NCBI GenBank assembly: GCA_903909295.1
Contig: CAIVVG010000208.1
Location: forward strand, 1 to 11,220
Reading direction: 5' to 3'
Source: an uncultured Chlamydiae bacterium
GTDB lineage: Bacteria > Chlamydiota > Chlamydiia > Chlamydiales > SM23-39
DNA: 11,220 bases
Shown here piece by piece: positions 1 to 6,067 of this stretch. Position 1 is the stretch's first letter. Each line of letters opens with the position of its first letter. Below the pieces are notes generated by a model that was not told the DNA's origin, ran no database searches, and saw only the letters and a program-made list of their open reading frames with translations. A program made the translations under genes and the position numbers.

Positions 1-2
1 AA

Positions 3-305
3 TATCTTGACAAAGTGAACGCAGCCACCGGCGCAGGGTATGAGCGCGACAATGCTCTCCTGGATTTAGTCACAGCTGTCGTGATACCCCATGTATTGAG
101 AGGGGAGCGCCAGTTGGGGGATGATACAGGCATGGAACGTCGCTGGACCTTCGCTCGTTCTAGAGATCTGGTACGTTATTCTCATGGCAGTTGGCCCTCG
201 GTTGTTGGGGGCTTCGCCCCTTCCGGTGTGGGTGTCAACGACAGCTTCGACGGCGGCAATGAGAACGACGGCGTGGTGGCTCTCCGGAAGTTCTCAGGCC
301 ATTGA
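3..305 (+). CDS. Possible C-terminal part of an unknown protein, running in from the left edge
   Basis: One frame is open from base 3 to the TGA at 303-305 and would give about 100 residues. An internal GTG at 15 is the first start codon visible, but the frame has no stop before it, so the true start may lie outside the window. I do not recognise the protein. It has no clear membrane segment or catalytic motif. The tail carries a Gly/Asn/Asp-rich stretch (around GGFAPSG, then NDSFDGGNENDG). The DNA at 208-220 forms a small GGGGC-TTC-GCCCC hairpin inside the frame, as often seen in non-coding DNA, and a second frame (121-327) is open alongside. It could equally be non-coding or the remains of a gene. 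The following 306-437 contains no gene; it is T-rich around 340-370 with no convincing terminator. Confidence 0.28.
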   Translation, partial: YLDKVNAATGAGYERDNALLDLVTAVVIPHVLRGERQLGDDTGMERRWTFARSRDLVRYSHGSWPSVVGGFAPSGVGVNDSFDGGNENDGVVALRKFSGH

Positions 306-419
306 ATTTTGGAGACTTGGGACTTGATATCAGGACATTGATTTTTTCTTGTCCCTTGTTTTTGTTTTGTCCGGCGAATTTGTAAAAAGGGGTGAGAGAA
401 GACGCAAATTTCAGAAGTG

Positions 420-428
420 TGCTAGACT
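420..428 (+). promoter_or_regulatory. Candidate extended -10 promoter element
   Basis: TGC-TAGACT matches an extended -10 (TGn plus 4 of 6 hexamer bases) and ends only 9 bp before the ATG at 438. No recognisable -35 lies at the usual distance. If used, transcription would start almost at the start codon. This is a weak, inferred site. Confidence 0.3.
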
Positions 429-437
429 CCTCCTCTT

Positions 438-1355
438 ATGATTCAGCACCGAATAGCCACTGTTGTCAACTTCTGCTCCAATGAGAGCCGCTTTATCACG
501 AGCTGCCTCGAGGAAGCGAGGCGCTTTTCTCGCCAAATCATCGTTCCCGTGTGTGATCATTTTTTTGACGGAACCCCTGAAAATCGGGCCCTGCTCGAGC
601 AGATTTACGCCGCGTTTCCCCATTGTCTCTTCATCGAATACCCCTTTGTCCCCCACAAAATCCCCAAGCGGATCTGGAAAAAAATCGGCCCTGCCCATTT
701 TTGGCACAGCTTTTCAAGGCTGGTTGGGTATTCTGCCTTGGAGGAGGACGTAGAAGCGGTCCTTTTTCTCGATGCGGACGAAGTTCCCGACGGGCGCCGT
801 TTTGCTGAATGGCTTGACTCGAGCGATTACCAGCAGCACCAGGTGCTTAAATTAGCCAACTACTGGTATTTTCGGGAGCCGGAAAACCAGTCCCTTCAGT
901 GGGAAGATTCGGCGGTACTGGTCAAAAAACGGGCCGTTGATTCGAGTTTGCTCCTCTCCAAAGAGGAGCGCGACGAGCTCTATCACTCTCTGCCCGGACC
1001 GAAACGGCGCCACGTCATCGGCGTAGATGGGCTCCCGCTGGTGCACCACTACAGCTGGGTGCGCACTGAGGAGGAGATGCTCAAAAAGGTCCGCTCTTGG
1101 GGGCACAAGGCCGATCGGAATTGGGTCGAGCTGGTCCAAAAAGAGTTTCAGGCTCCTTTCCAGGGGACCGACTTTGTTCATGGCTACAAGTACCAAAAAG
1201 TCATGCCCCCGTTTCCCATTGATTGGAAGGTTCCCTCATGGGAGAAAAAGGGGCCCCCCAATGTGCGCCGTCTGACTGCCGCAGAGGTGGGTCAGTTGGT
1301 GCGAAGAGAGCGAGGCTCTCTTCTGAATTGGGTTAAAGAATTATTTGGAGCTTGA
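438..1355 (+). CDS. GT-A-type glycosyltransferase-like protein
   Basis: The 305-residue protein looks like a cytosolic GT-A-fold transferase, which would move a sugar from a nucleotide-sugar donor to an unknown acceptor. The N-terminus (residues 5-40, ATVVNFCSNESRFI onward) resembles the opening strand and helix of GT2-like enzymes. LFLDADEVPDG at 109-119 carries the acidic DxD-type metal/donor site. HHYSWVR at 203-209, followed by a basic helix and SWGHKADRNW, resembles the C-terminal block of a bacterial and viral GT2/GT17-like group. I see no signal peptide or membrane segment. ATG 438 is the only sensible start: an in-frame TAG lies at 423-425 and the next Met is residue 214. No Shine-Dalgarno precedes it; the upstream bases are pyrimidine-rich. 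Two more glycosyltransferases lie within 3 kb, so a shared surface-glycan or protein-glycosylation role is plausible but unproven. Confidence 0.7.
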   Translation: MIQHRIATVVNFCSNESRFITSCLEEARRFSRQIIVPVCDHFFDGTPENRALLEQIYAAFPHCLFIEYPFVPHKIPKRIWKKIGPAHFWHSFSRLVGYSALEEDVEAVLFLDADEVPDGRRFAEWLDSSDYQQHQVLKLANYWYFREPENQSLQWEDSAVLVKKRAVDSSLLLSKEERDELYHSLPGPKRRHVIGVDGLPLVHHYSWVRTEEEMLKKVRSWGHKADRNWVELVQKEFQAPFQGTDFVHGYKYQKVMPPFPIDWKVPSWEKKGPPNVRRLTAAEVGQLVRRERGSLLNWVKELFGA

Positions 1356-1392
1356 TTTTTAGGGCTCTTTTATTAGAAAATGTAGGACTTAC

Positions 1393-1466
1393 GCACTGGT
1401 AGCTCAGCTGGATAGAGTACCTGGCTACGAACCAGGGGGTCAGAGGTTCAAGTCCTCTCCAGTGCA
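1393..1466 (+). tRNA. tRNA-Arg (anticodon ACG)
   Basis: A full cloverleaf folds by hand. The acceptor stem is GCACTGG/CCAGTGC (1393-1399 with 1459-1465), with discriminator A1466. The D-stem is GCTC/GAGT with loop AGCTGGATA. The anticodon stem is CCTGG/CCAGG with loop CTACGAA, placing ACG at 1427-1429. The T-stem is AGAGG/CCTCT with loop TTCAAGT. ACG is the arginine anticodon for CGN codons, whose A34 is normally changed to inosine. The 3' CCA is not encoded, since TAT follows, so it must be added after RNase Z-type cleavage. The next gene's ATG begins at 1468. No strong promoter is visible in the 37 bp between the preceding gene and the tRNA, so it may be read through from upstream. Confidence 0.96.
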
Positions 1467-1467
1467 T

Positions 1468-2082
1468 ATGTTTTTATTCCGTCTCTCATGCCCCCCCTAC
1501 GGGACGAACGCCATCCTCTTCGCTTGCAAAGAGACCCTGAAGGCTGCCGTTGTCGATCCCGCAAACGGCTCAGCACCTGCCCTGATCAAAAAGGCCGAAG
1601 AGCACGGCTTTCAAATCGAAAAAATCCTCCTCACCCACTCCCACTGGGATCATATCGTTGATTTAGCCGCCCTCAAAGAGGCTACCAAGGCTCCTGTTTA
1701 CGTGCACCGCTTGGATGCAGGGAATGTAGAACACCCCGGCTCGGACAATGTTCCCGGGCTCGTGATGGTGAGGCCAACAGTTCCCGATGTGCTGCTGGAA
1801 GATGGGCAGGAGATTACCGTGGGACATCTCCAAATTCAAGTGATCCATACGCCGGGGCATGCACGGGGAGCCGTTTGCTTTTACTTTCCTCATGAGCATG
1901 TGTTGTTTTCTGGGGACACAGTCTTTCGCGGGGCCATTGGCCATTTGTCCCTAGCTACGTCGGAGCCGGAAAAAATGTCAGGCAGCTTACAGAGACTCTC
2001 TCAACTTCCCCCAGACACCCGCGTCATTCCAGGGCACGGCGGGGAGACCACCATCGGAAGGGAACGGCTGGGCGATTATTAA
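1468..2082 (+). CDS. Metallo-beta-lactamase-fold hydrolase, glyoxalase II-like
   Basis: The 204-residue protein is a compact MBL-fold metal hydrolase of the short, GloB/YcbL-like group; these cleave thioesters such as S-lactoylglutathione, but the real substrate is unknown. Metal ligands are all present: THSHWDH (H57, H59, D61, H62), PGH (H131), GDT (D150) and PGHGGETTIG (H190). The length is normal for the short group, which lacks the long C-terminal substrate domain of classical glyoxalase II. ATG 1468 is chosen because its product begins right at the family's first strand (MFLFRLSCPPYGTNA). An in-frame GTG at 1462 would lie inside the tRNA acceptor stem and add only two residues. There is no room for a Shine-Dalgarno outside the tRNA. 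The fold and active site are certain; the substrate is not. The C-terminus ends soon after the last motif (GRERLGDY). Confidence 0.9.
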   Translation: MFLFRLSCPPYGTNAILFACKETLKAAVVDPANGSAPALIKKAEEHGFQIEKILLTHSHWDHIVDLAALKEATKAPVYVHRLDAGNVEHPGSDNVPGLVMVRPTVPDVLLEDGQEITVGHLQIQVIHTPGHARGAVCFYFPHEHVLFSGDTVFRGAIGHLSLATSEPEKMSGSLQRLSQLPPDTRVIPGHGGETTIGRERLGDY

Positions 2083-2105
2083 AACCCCTCAGTCCAAGTG
2101 TTTAA

Positions 2106-2404
2106 GCACCAGTCCTGAATATCCTCATTTCGAATGTGGACGACCACCTGAGAAACCACGCCTTCCTCTACTCCGATACCGCCGGTTGGATCCTCTCTCC
2201 TGCTTATGACCTCAATCCTACTCCCACCGACATCAAGCCCCGCGTACTTTCTACAGCGATAGATCTGGTCGATCCTAGCGCCTCCATTGATCTGGCTTTC
2301 AATGTGGGCGCCTATTTTGGAGTGAGCTCAACTGAAATGAAAGGGAAATCGATAGGATGGCCTCTGCCTTTGAACACGAAGACCTCCAAAAGGCACTAAA
2401 ATAG
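2106..2404 (+). pseudogene. hipA 3' fragment (HipA-family kinase toxin), truncated and internally deleted
   Basis: The frame after the TAA at 2103-2105 encodes LNILISNVDDHLRNH, GWILSPAYDLNPTPTD and LSTAIDLVDPSASIDLAF, which match the catalytic and C-terminal part of HipA-type Ser/Thr kinases from type II toxin-antitoxin systems. VDDHLRNH is the catalytic-loop region. After YFGVSSTEMK the frame leaves the family. The normal C-terminus, EIDRMASAFEHEDLQKALK, is present in another frame (2345-2401) and ends at TAG 2402-2404. About 30 family residues are missing at the junction near 2335-2345. The whole N-terminal half and any hipB antitoxin are absent, so this cannot be a working toxin. An 88-codon frame from GTG 2136 to 2399 remains, but its last 18 codons or so are out of frame with the family. 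Its 3' end overlaps the stop of the convergent glycosyltransferase gene by 9 bp. Confidence 0.88.
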
Positions 2405-3487
2405 CTTTTTCCACTTGGCAGCGATCACGTCCCAGGAAAAGTCTTGGGACACAAAGACTCCCATCTTCTTCCGGTCTTCAAGAGAGCACTGCTCGGCATT
2501 CTCCATGGCTTGAAGCAAAGTCTGGAGATACGCACTGCGCTCTGAGCAGCGGTAGCCGTGCTGGACGGTTTCATCCAGTCCCGCTCTGCTCAAGACGACT
2601 GGGACTGCCCCTGCCAGTTGTGCGCGTAGGGCGGTGATGCAAAAAGTTTCCGTATCGGTGCACGGGTAGGTCCAAAAAGAGGCCCGTTCATAAGCTCGGG
2701 TCAGCTCTTCGTGACCTACAAGGCCGTGATCGGTGACTCCCAATGGAGCGAGATCGGCGATTTGCTTGCGCATGCGGGCCTCTTTTTCAGGAGAGAGGAG
2801 TCCCCAGTGTTGCCAACCGTAGTAGATATCCAATGTGGCGCGGGGGAACCGTTTTTTCACCGTGGACCAAGAATTGAGGAGAATGTCTAGTCCCCTTCCG
2901 TAGTTGGAGCCGTAAATGCACGAGTAGGGATTTTTTCGGGGCTGCACGGAGTGAAATTGCTCGGGGGGAACCCCATTTCCAAAGACATGAGTGAATTTGG
3001 CAAACGGAGGGTTGACGGAGGCCCATTGGTTCCTTTGCCACCGGGATAACCAAAGAACGTCTGTGTAGAGGTCGATGAGTTTTTTTTCCAGAGGAAAGAC
3101 CCACGTATCATGCGGCCAGAGATAAACTTTGGTCGCAAATTGCTTCACAAGAACCCCATTATGGGGATTCCTCCAGACGATCCCAATATCAAAACGGGGC
3201 ACATGGGCGGGATCGAAACGAATGAACCGAGGATTGGCATCGGCGACAGAATGGGGGGAGTTTTTGGGTGGGTTCCCAAAAACTGTTACGCGGTAACCGA
3301 GCCTTGCGAGGCTCTGCGATACATAGATGACCGCTTCTTCCGAGCCGGCGATGCCAGATCGGACGCTCTCTGGGTCCCAAGGCGCTAGATTCCCATTTTC
3401 TTGAGTAAAAATAGCCACGGTTTGTGGCATGTCACAGCACCCGAAGCTAACGCAGATCAGAAAAAGCAATTTTAGTTGACGAAACAT
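2396..3487 (-). CDS. GT-B-fold (GT4-like) glycosyltransferase with N-terminal signal-like segment
   Basis: The 363-residue protein looks like a GT4-type glycosyltransferase. SGIAGSEEAVIYVSQSL (residues 44-60) is the glycine/GSE loop of the first Rossmann domain. NGVPPEQF (171-178) is the interdomain region. YGSNYGRGLDILLNSW (192-207) opens the second domain. TETFCITALRAQLAG (279-293) plus GLDETVQHG (303-311) is the donor-binding block. The usual EX7E pair appears as E280 with R288 in place of the second Glu. Residues 1-18 (MFRQLKLLFLICVSFGCC) look like a signal peptide, possibly a lipoprotein type with a poor lipobox. Met20 (codon 3430-3428) would give an ordinary cytosolic start at MPQTVAIFTQEN. 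GAGG just upstream of ATG 3487 and an in-frame stop 20-odd bases before it favour 3487, but the choice is open. It is divergent from the GT2-TPR gene and convergent with the hipA remnant. Donor and acceptor are unknown. Confidence 0.82.
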   Translation of the reverse strand: MFRQLKLLFLICVSFGCCDMPQTVAIFTQENGNLAPWDPESVRSGIAGSEEAVIYVSQSLARLGYRVTVFGNPPKNSPHSVADANPRFIRFDPAHVPRFDIGIVWRNPHNGVLVKQFATKVYLWPHDTWVFPLEKKLIDLYTDVLWLSRWQRNQWASVNPPFAKFTHVFGNGVPPEQFHSVQPRKNPYSCIYGSNYGRGLDILLNSWSTVKKRFPRATLDIYYGWQHWGLLSPEKEARMRKQIADLAPLGVTDHGLVGHEELTRAYERASFWTYPCTDTETFCITALRAQLAGAVPVVLSRAGLDETVQHGYRCSERSAYLQTLLQAMENAEQCSLEDRKKMGVFVSQDFSWDVIAAKWKKLF

Positions 3488-3504
3488 CGACCTCTTTTTA
3501 TAAT
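3476..3504 (+). promoter_or_regulatory. Near-consensus sigma70-type promoter for the GT2-TPR/fumC/maeA unit
   Basis: TTGACG (3476-3481, 5 of 6), a 17-bp spacer and TATAAT (3499-3504, 6 of 6) make the best promoter in the window. The expected start point is about 3511, leaving a leader of roughly 6 bases before ATG 3517. The -35 hexamer lies inside the first codons of the divergent glycosyltransferase gene, so the two genes probably compete or are co-regulated. Confidence 0.8.
3497..3502 (-). promoter_or_regulatory. Candidate -10 for the divergent GT4-like gene
   Basis: The minus strand reads TATAAA (5 of 6) across the same bases as the plus-strand TATAAT. The matching -35 position (3520-3525, TGCAGA) is poor. 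If real, the two divergent promoters share one melting region. The leader to ATG 3487 would also be only a few bases. Confidence 0.3.
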
Positions 3505-3516
3505 CCGCTCACGTAT

Positions 3517-4695
3517 ATGTCTGCAAGATGGTTCATTTTCTTTCTCTTTGTGGCCGCTCTCGAGGCAAAGACCGTTTGCCTGAACATGATTGTGAAAAAT
3601 GAGAGCGAAGTCATTGAGAGATGCCTGAACTCTTGCAAAGATTGGATCGATTATTGGGTCATTGTCGATACGGGTTCTACCGATGGCACTCAAGAGAAGA
3701 TCAAAAAGTTCATGAAGGATAAGCCGGGCGAGTTGCACGAAAGGCCTTGGGTGGATTTTGCTCACAACCGCAATCAGGCTTTCCAGTTGGCAAAAAATAA
3801 GGCTGACTATCTCCTCTTCATCGATGCAGATGAGCTCCTCCGCTTTGATTGTAAAATCGACAAAAAGACCCTTTCTAAGCCCTATTATTGCTCCATCGTA
3901 CAGGAGCCCGACGTCCGCTCCATCCGTGTCCTCTTGGTCAATACGGCGTACGCTTGGGATTGGGTCGGAGTGATCCACGAGGGGCTCGCAGCGCCAGGGG
4001 TATCTGTCGATTATCTCCAGTGCCTAGATGGAGTTTGCAAAGTCTCGAATACCAAAGACGGATTCCGCTCGAAAGACCCGAATAAATACCTCAAGGATGC
4101 GCAAGTCTTAGAAAAGGCTCTGCAGAAAGAACCTGATAATACCCGCTACGCTTTCTACCTCGCCCAGTGTTATATCAATGCAGAAGAAAATCTTCTGGCT
4201 CTCAAAAGTTATGAAAAAAGGGCCCAGATGCAAGGAGCGGAAGAGGAGCGGTGGTACTCCTTTTACATGGCGGCCAGGTTACACCAAAGTCTGAACTACC
4301 CTTCGGAGGTCATTACCCGAGAGTTTTGCCGCGCATTCCAAGAGCGCAATTACCGAGCAGAACCTCTTGGCTACTTGGCTCATTACCACTACTCTCAGGG
4401 GAATGCAGCCCTCGCTTATGCACTCACAGAACTCGCTTTGCAAATACCGCGCCCCCTCGATGTGGTCTTCGTCGAAGACTGGTTTTACGACTATGGATTC
4501 CGAGCCATCCACGCCGATGCGGCGGTTGCTCTCGGCATGAACGAGACGGCCTTAAGAGATTATCGCAAAGTTCTTGAATGCAAACAGTTGCCCAGCGATG
4601 TTCGGGAAAAAGTCACCGCGGTCCTAAAGACTCTCGAAAATATAGAGGGGAATCTGTATACACCAGAGCATGGCCAAATTTCGGGAAGAGAGTGA
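3517..4695 (+). CDS. GT2 glycosyltransferase with TPR-like C-terminus and signal peptide
   Basis: The 392-residue protein has an N-terminal GT2 catalytic domain: LNMIVKNESEVI (22-33), VDTGSTDGT (50-58, donor binding), FIDADE (101-106, metal-binding DxD) and VGVIHE (150-155). Residues from about 190 onward form helical repeats of TPR type (for example PDNTRYAFYLAQCYINAEE, 206-224, and ALKSYEKRA). This GT2-plus-TPR layout is a known bacterial type. Residues 1-17 (MSARWFIFFLFVAALEA) are a clear signal peptide: Arg4, a hydrophobic core and A-rich cleavage region. The catalytic strand starts directly after it. The next Met is residue 24, inside the conserved NMIVKNE, so the signal cannot be trimmed off by moving the start. 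This predicts transport across the inner membrane, or an N-terminal anchor. The 3' end overlaps fumC by 26 bp. Substrate unknown; a secreted, host-directed enzyme is possible but speculative. Confidence 0.87.
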   Translation: MSARWFIFFLFVAALEAKTVCLNMIVKNESEVIERCLNSCKDWIDYWVIVDTGSTDGTQEKIKKFMKDKPGELHERPWVDFAHNRNQAFQLAKNKADYLLFIDADELLRFDCKIDKKTLSKPYYCSIVQEPDVRSIRVLLVNTAYAWDWVGVIHEGLAAPGVSVDYLQCLDGVCKVSNTKDGFRSKDPNKYLKDAQVLEKALQKEPDNTRYAFYLAQCYINAEENLLALKSYEKRAQMQGAEEERWYSFYMAARLHQSLNYPSEVITREFCRAFQERNYRAEPLGYLAHYHYSQGNAALAYALTELALQIPRPLDVVFVEDWFYDYGFRAIHADAAVALGMNETALRDYRKVLECKQLPSDVREKVTAVLKTLENIEGNLYTPEHGQISGRE

Positions 4696-6067
4696 TAGCA
4701 TGGGGACCGTCCAGGTCCCCCAAGATCGGTATTACGGCGCTCAAACCGTGCGCTCGCTCATCCATTTTTCCATCGGCCGCGATCTCATGCCGCACGAACT
4801 CATCCATGCTTTTGGCTTCTTGAAGAAAGCGGCCGCTTTAGTCAACGCTGAAGTGGGACACCTCGATCAGAAAAAATGTCAGTGGATCGTTCAGGCGGCA
4901 GATGAGGTGATTGCGGGGAAGCTGAATCAGGAGTTCCCTCTCCATGTGTGGCAAACGGGCAGCGGCACGCAGACCAACATGAACGTCAATGAAGTGATTG
5001 CCAATCGGGCCATTGAACTCGCGGGAGGCAAGCGGGGCAGCAAGACCCCCATTCACCCCAATGACGACGTCAATCATTCTCAGTCGTCCAATGACACTTT
5101 CCCGACCGCGATGTACATTGCGGCAGCAACCAGTCTCCACTCCGGTCTTTTACCTGTTTTGAGGGAGTTGCGCAAAGCTTTAGTCCAAAAGGAAAAAGAG
5201 TTTGCGGAGATTGTGAAAATCGGACGGACGCACCTGCAAGATGCGATCCCCCTGACTTTAGGTCAGGAATTTTCTGGCTATGCCGCGCTCGTAGAGCGAA
5301 ACTGCAAGAGAATCGAGCAGGGGCTCGAAGGGCTCTACGATCTGGCCATCGGCGGTACGGCGGTCGGAACGGGGCTCAACGCCCCTCGTGATTTCGGCGT
5401 CAAAATGGCCAAAAAACTTTGCGAGCTCACGGGACTTCCCTTCCGCGCCCACCCCAATAAATTTGCTGCTCTCTCCGCTCACGATGAACTCGTCTTTGCT
5501 CACGGCGCCCTGAAAACAACCGCTTGCGCTCTCATGAAGATTGCCAATGACATCCGGTGGCTCGGATCGGGACCTCGCTGCGGCCTCTCTGAGCTCATTT
5601 TACCCGAAAATGAACCCGGGTCATCCATCATGCCCGGCAAGGTCAACCCGACCCAATGCGAGGCTCTGACGATGGTCGCAACGCAGGTGATGGGCAACGA
5701 TACGACCATCGGAATCGCCGGATCGCAAGGGAACTTTGAACTGAATGTCTTTAAGCCCGTTTTAATCTTTAACTTCCTCCACTCAGCGCTGCTTCTCAAA
5801 GATGCCATCCACTCGTTTACCAAGTACTGTATTGAAGGGCTTGAAGTGAACCGAGCACAGATCGATCGGTATGTTCACTCTTCTTTGATGCTCGTCACTG
5901 CGCTCAGCCCCGTTTTAGGATATGACAAGTGCGCCAAAATCGCCCATCTCGCCCATACCAAGAACATCGGCCTCCGAGCGGCTTGCCTGGAGCTCAAATA
6001 TCTGACCGGAGAAGAATTTGACCGGCACGCCGACCCCAAAAAGATGACGGAGCCCTCCGATGACTAG
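4670..6067 (+). CDS. fumC: Class II fumarate hydratase
   Basis: FumC converts fumarate and water to L-malate in the TCA cycle as a cytosolic, iron-free homotetramer. The 465 residues match the usual length (about 465). Conserved blocks appear in order: DSMGTVQVP (9-17), TGSGTQTNMNVNEV (96-109), HPNDDVNHSQSSNDTFPTAM (129-148), GRTHLQDA (185-192, T187/H188) and the mobile loop GSSIMPGKVNP (317-327, with S318, K324, N326). Aspartase is a close relative, but GTAVGTGLN and the overall motif set fit fumarase better. ATG 4670 matches the family start. It lies inside the GT2-TPR gene with no good Shine-Dalgarno, which suggests translation coupled to the upstream gene. It overlaps maeA by 8 bp at ATGACTAG. 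Nothing appears missing from the enzyme. Confidence 0.96.
   Translation: MAKFREESDSMGTVQVPQDRYYGAQTVRSLIHFSIGRDLMPHELIHAFGFLKKAAALVNAEVGHLDQKKCQWIVQAADEVIAGKLNQEFPLHVWQTGSGTQTNMNVNEVIANRAIELAGGKRGSKTPIHPNDDVNHSQSSNDTFPTAMYIAAATSLHSGLLPVLRELRKALVQKEKEFAEIVKIGRTHLQDAIPLTLGQEFSGYAALVERNCKRIEQGLEGLYDLAIGGTAVGTGLNAPRDFGVKMAKKLCELTGLPFRAHPNKFAALSAHDELVFAHGALKTTACALMKIANDIRWLGSGPRCGLSELILPENEPGSSIMPGKVNPTQCEALTMVATQVMGNDTTIGIAGSQGNFELNVFKPVLIFNFLHSALLLKDAIHSFTKYCIEGLEVNRAQIDRYVHSSLMLVTALSPVLGYDKCAKIAHLAHTKNIGLRAACLELKYLTGEEFDRHADPKKMTEPSDD

Noticed and set aside
306..372. Rho-independent terminator after the left-edge frame
   Set aside because: Only a 5-bp GGGAC/GTCCC pairing with a long loop precedes or spans the T-rich stretch; too weak.
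1462..1467. GTG start for the MBL-fold gene, inside the tRNA
   Set aside because: It adds only two residues and would overlap the acceptor stem; ATG 1468 fits the family N-terminus.
1393..2404. tRNA-Arg as an integration site for an island carrying hipA
   Set aside because: The MBL gene begins one base after the tRNA, I see no integrase, and I found no repeat of the tRNA 3' end near the hipA relic.
3472..3978. 168-codon minus-strand frame opposite the start of the GT2-TPR gene
   Set aside because: It lies antisense to the GT2 catalytic motifs, has no family resemblance and covers the promoter; its length follows from the codon bias of the real gene.
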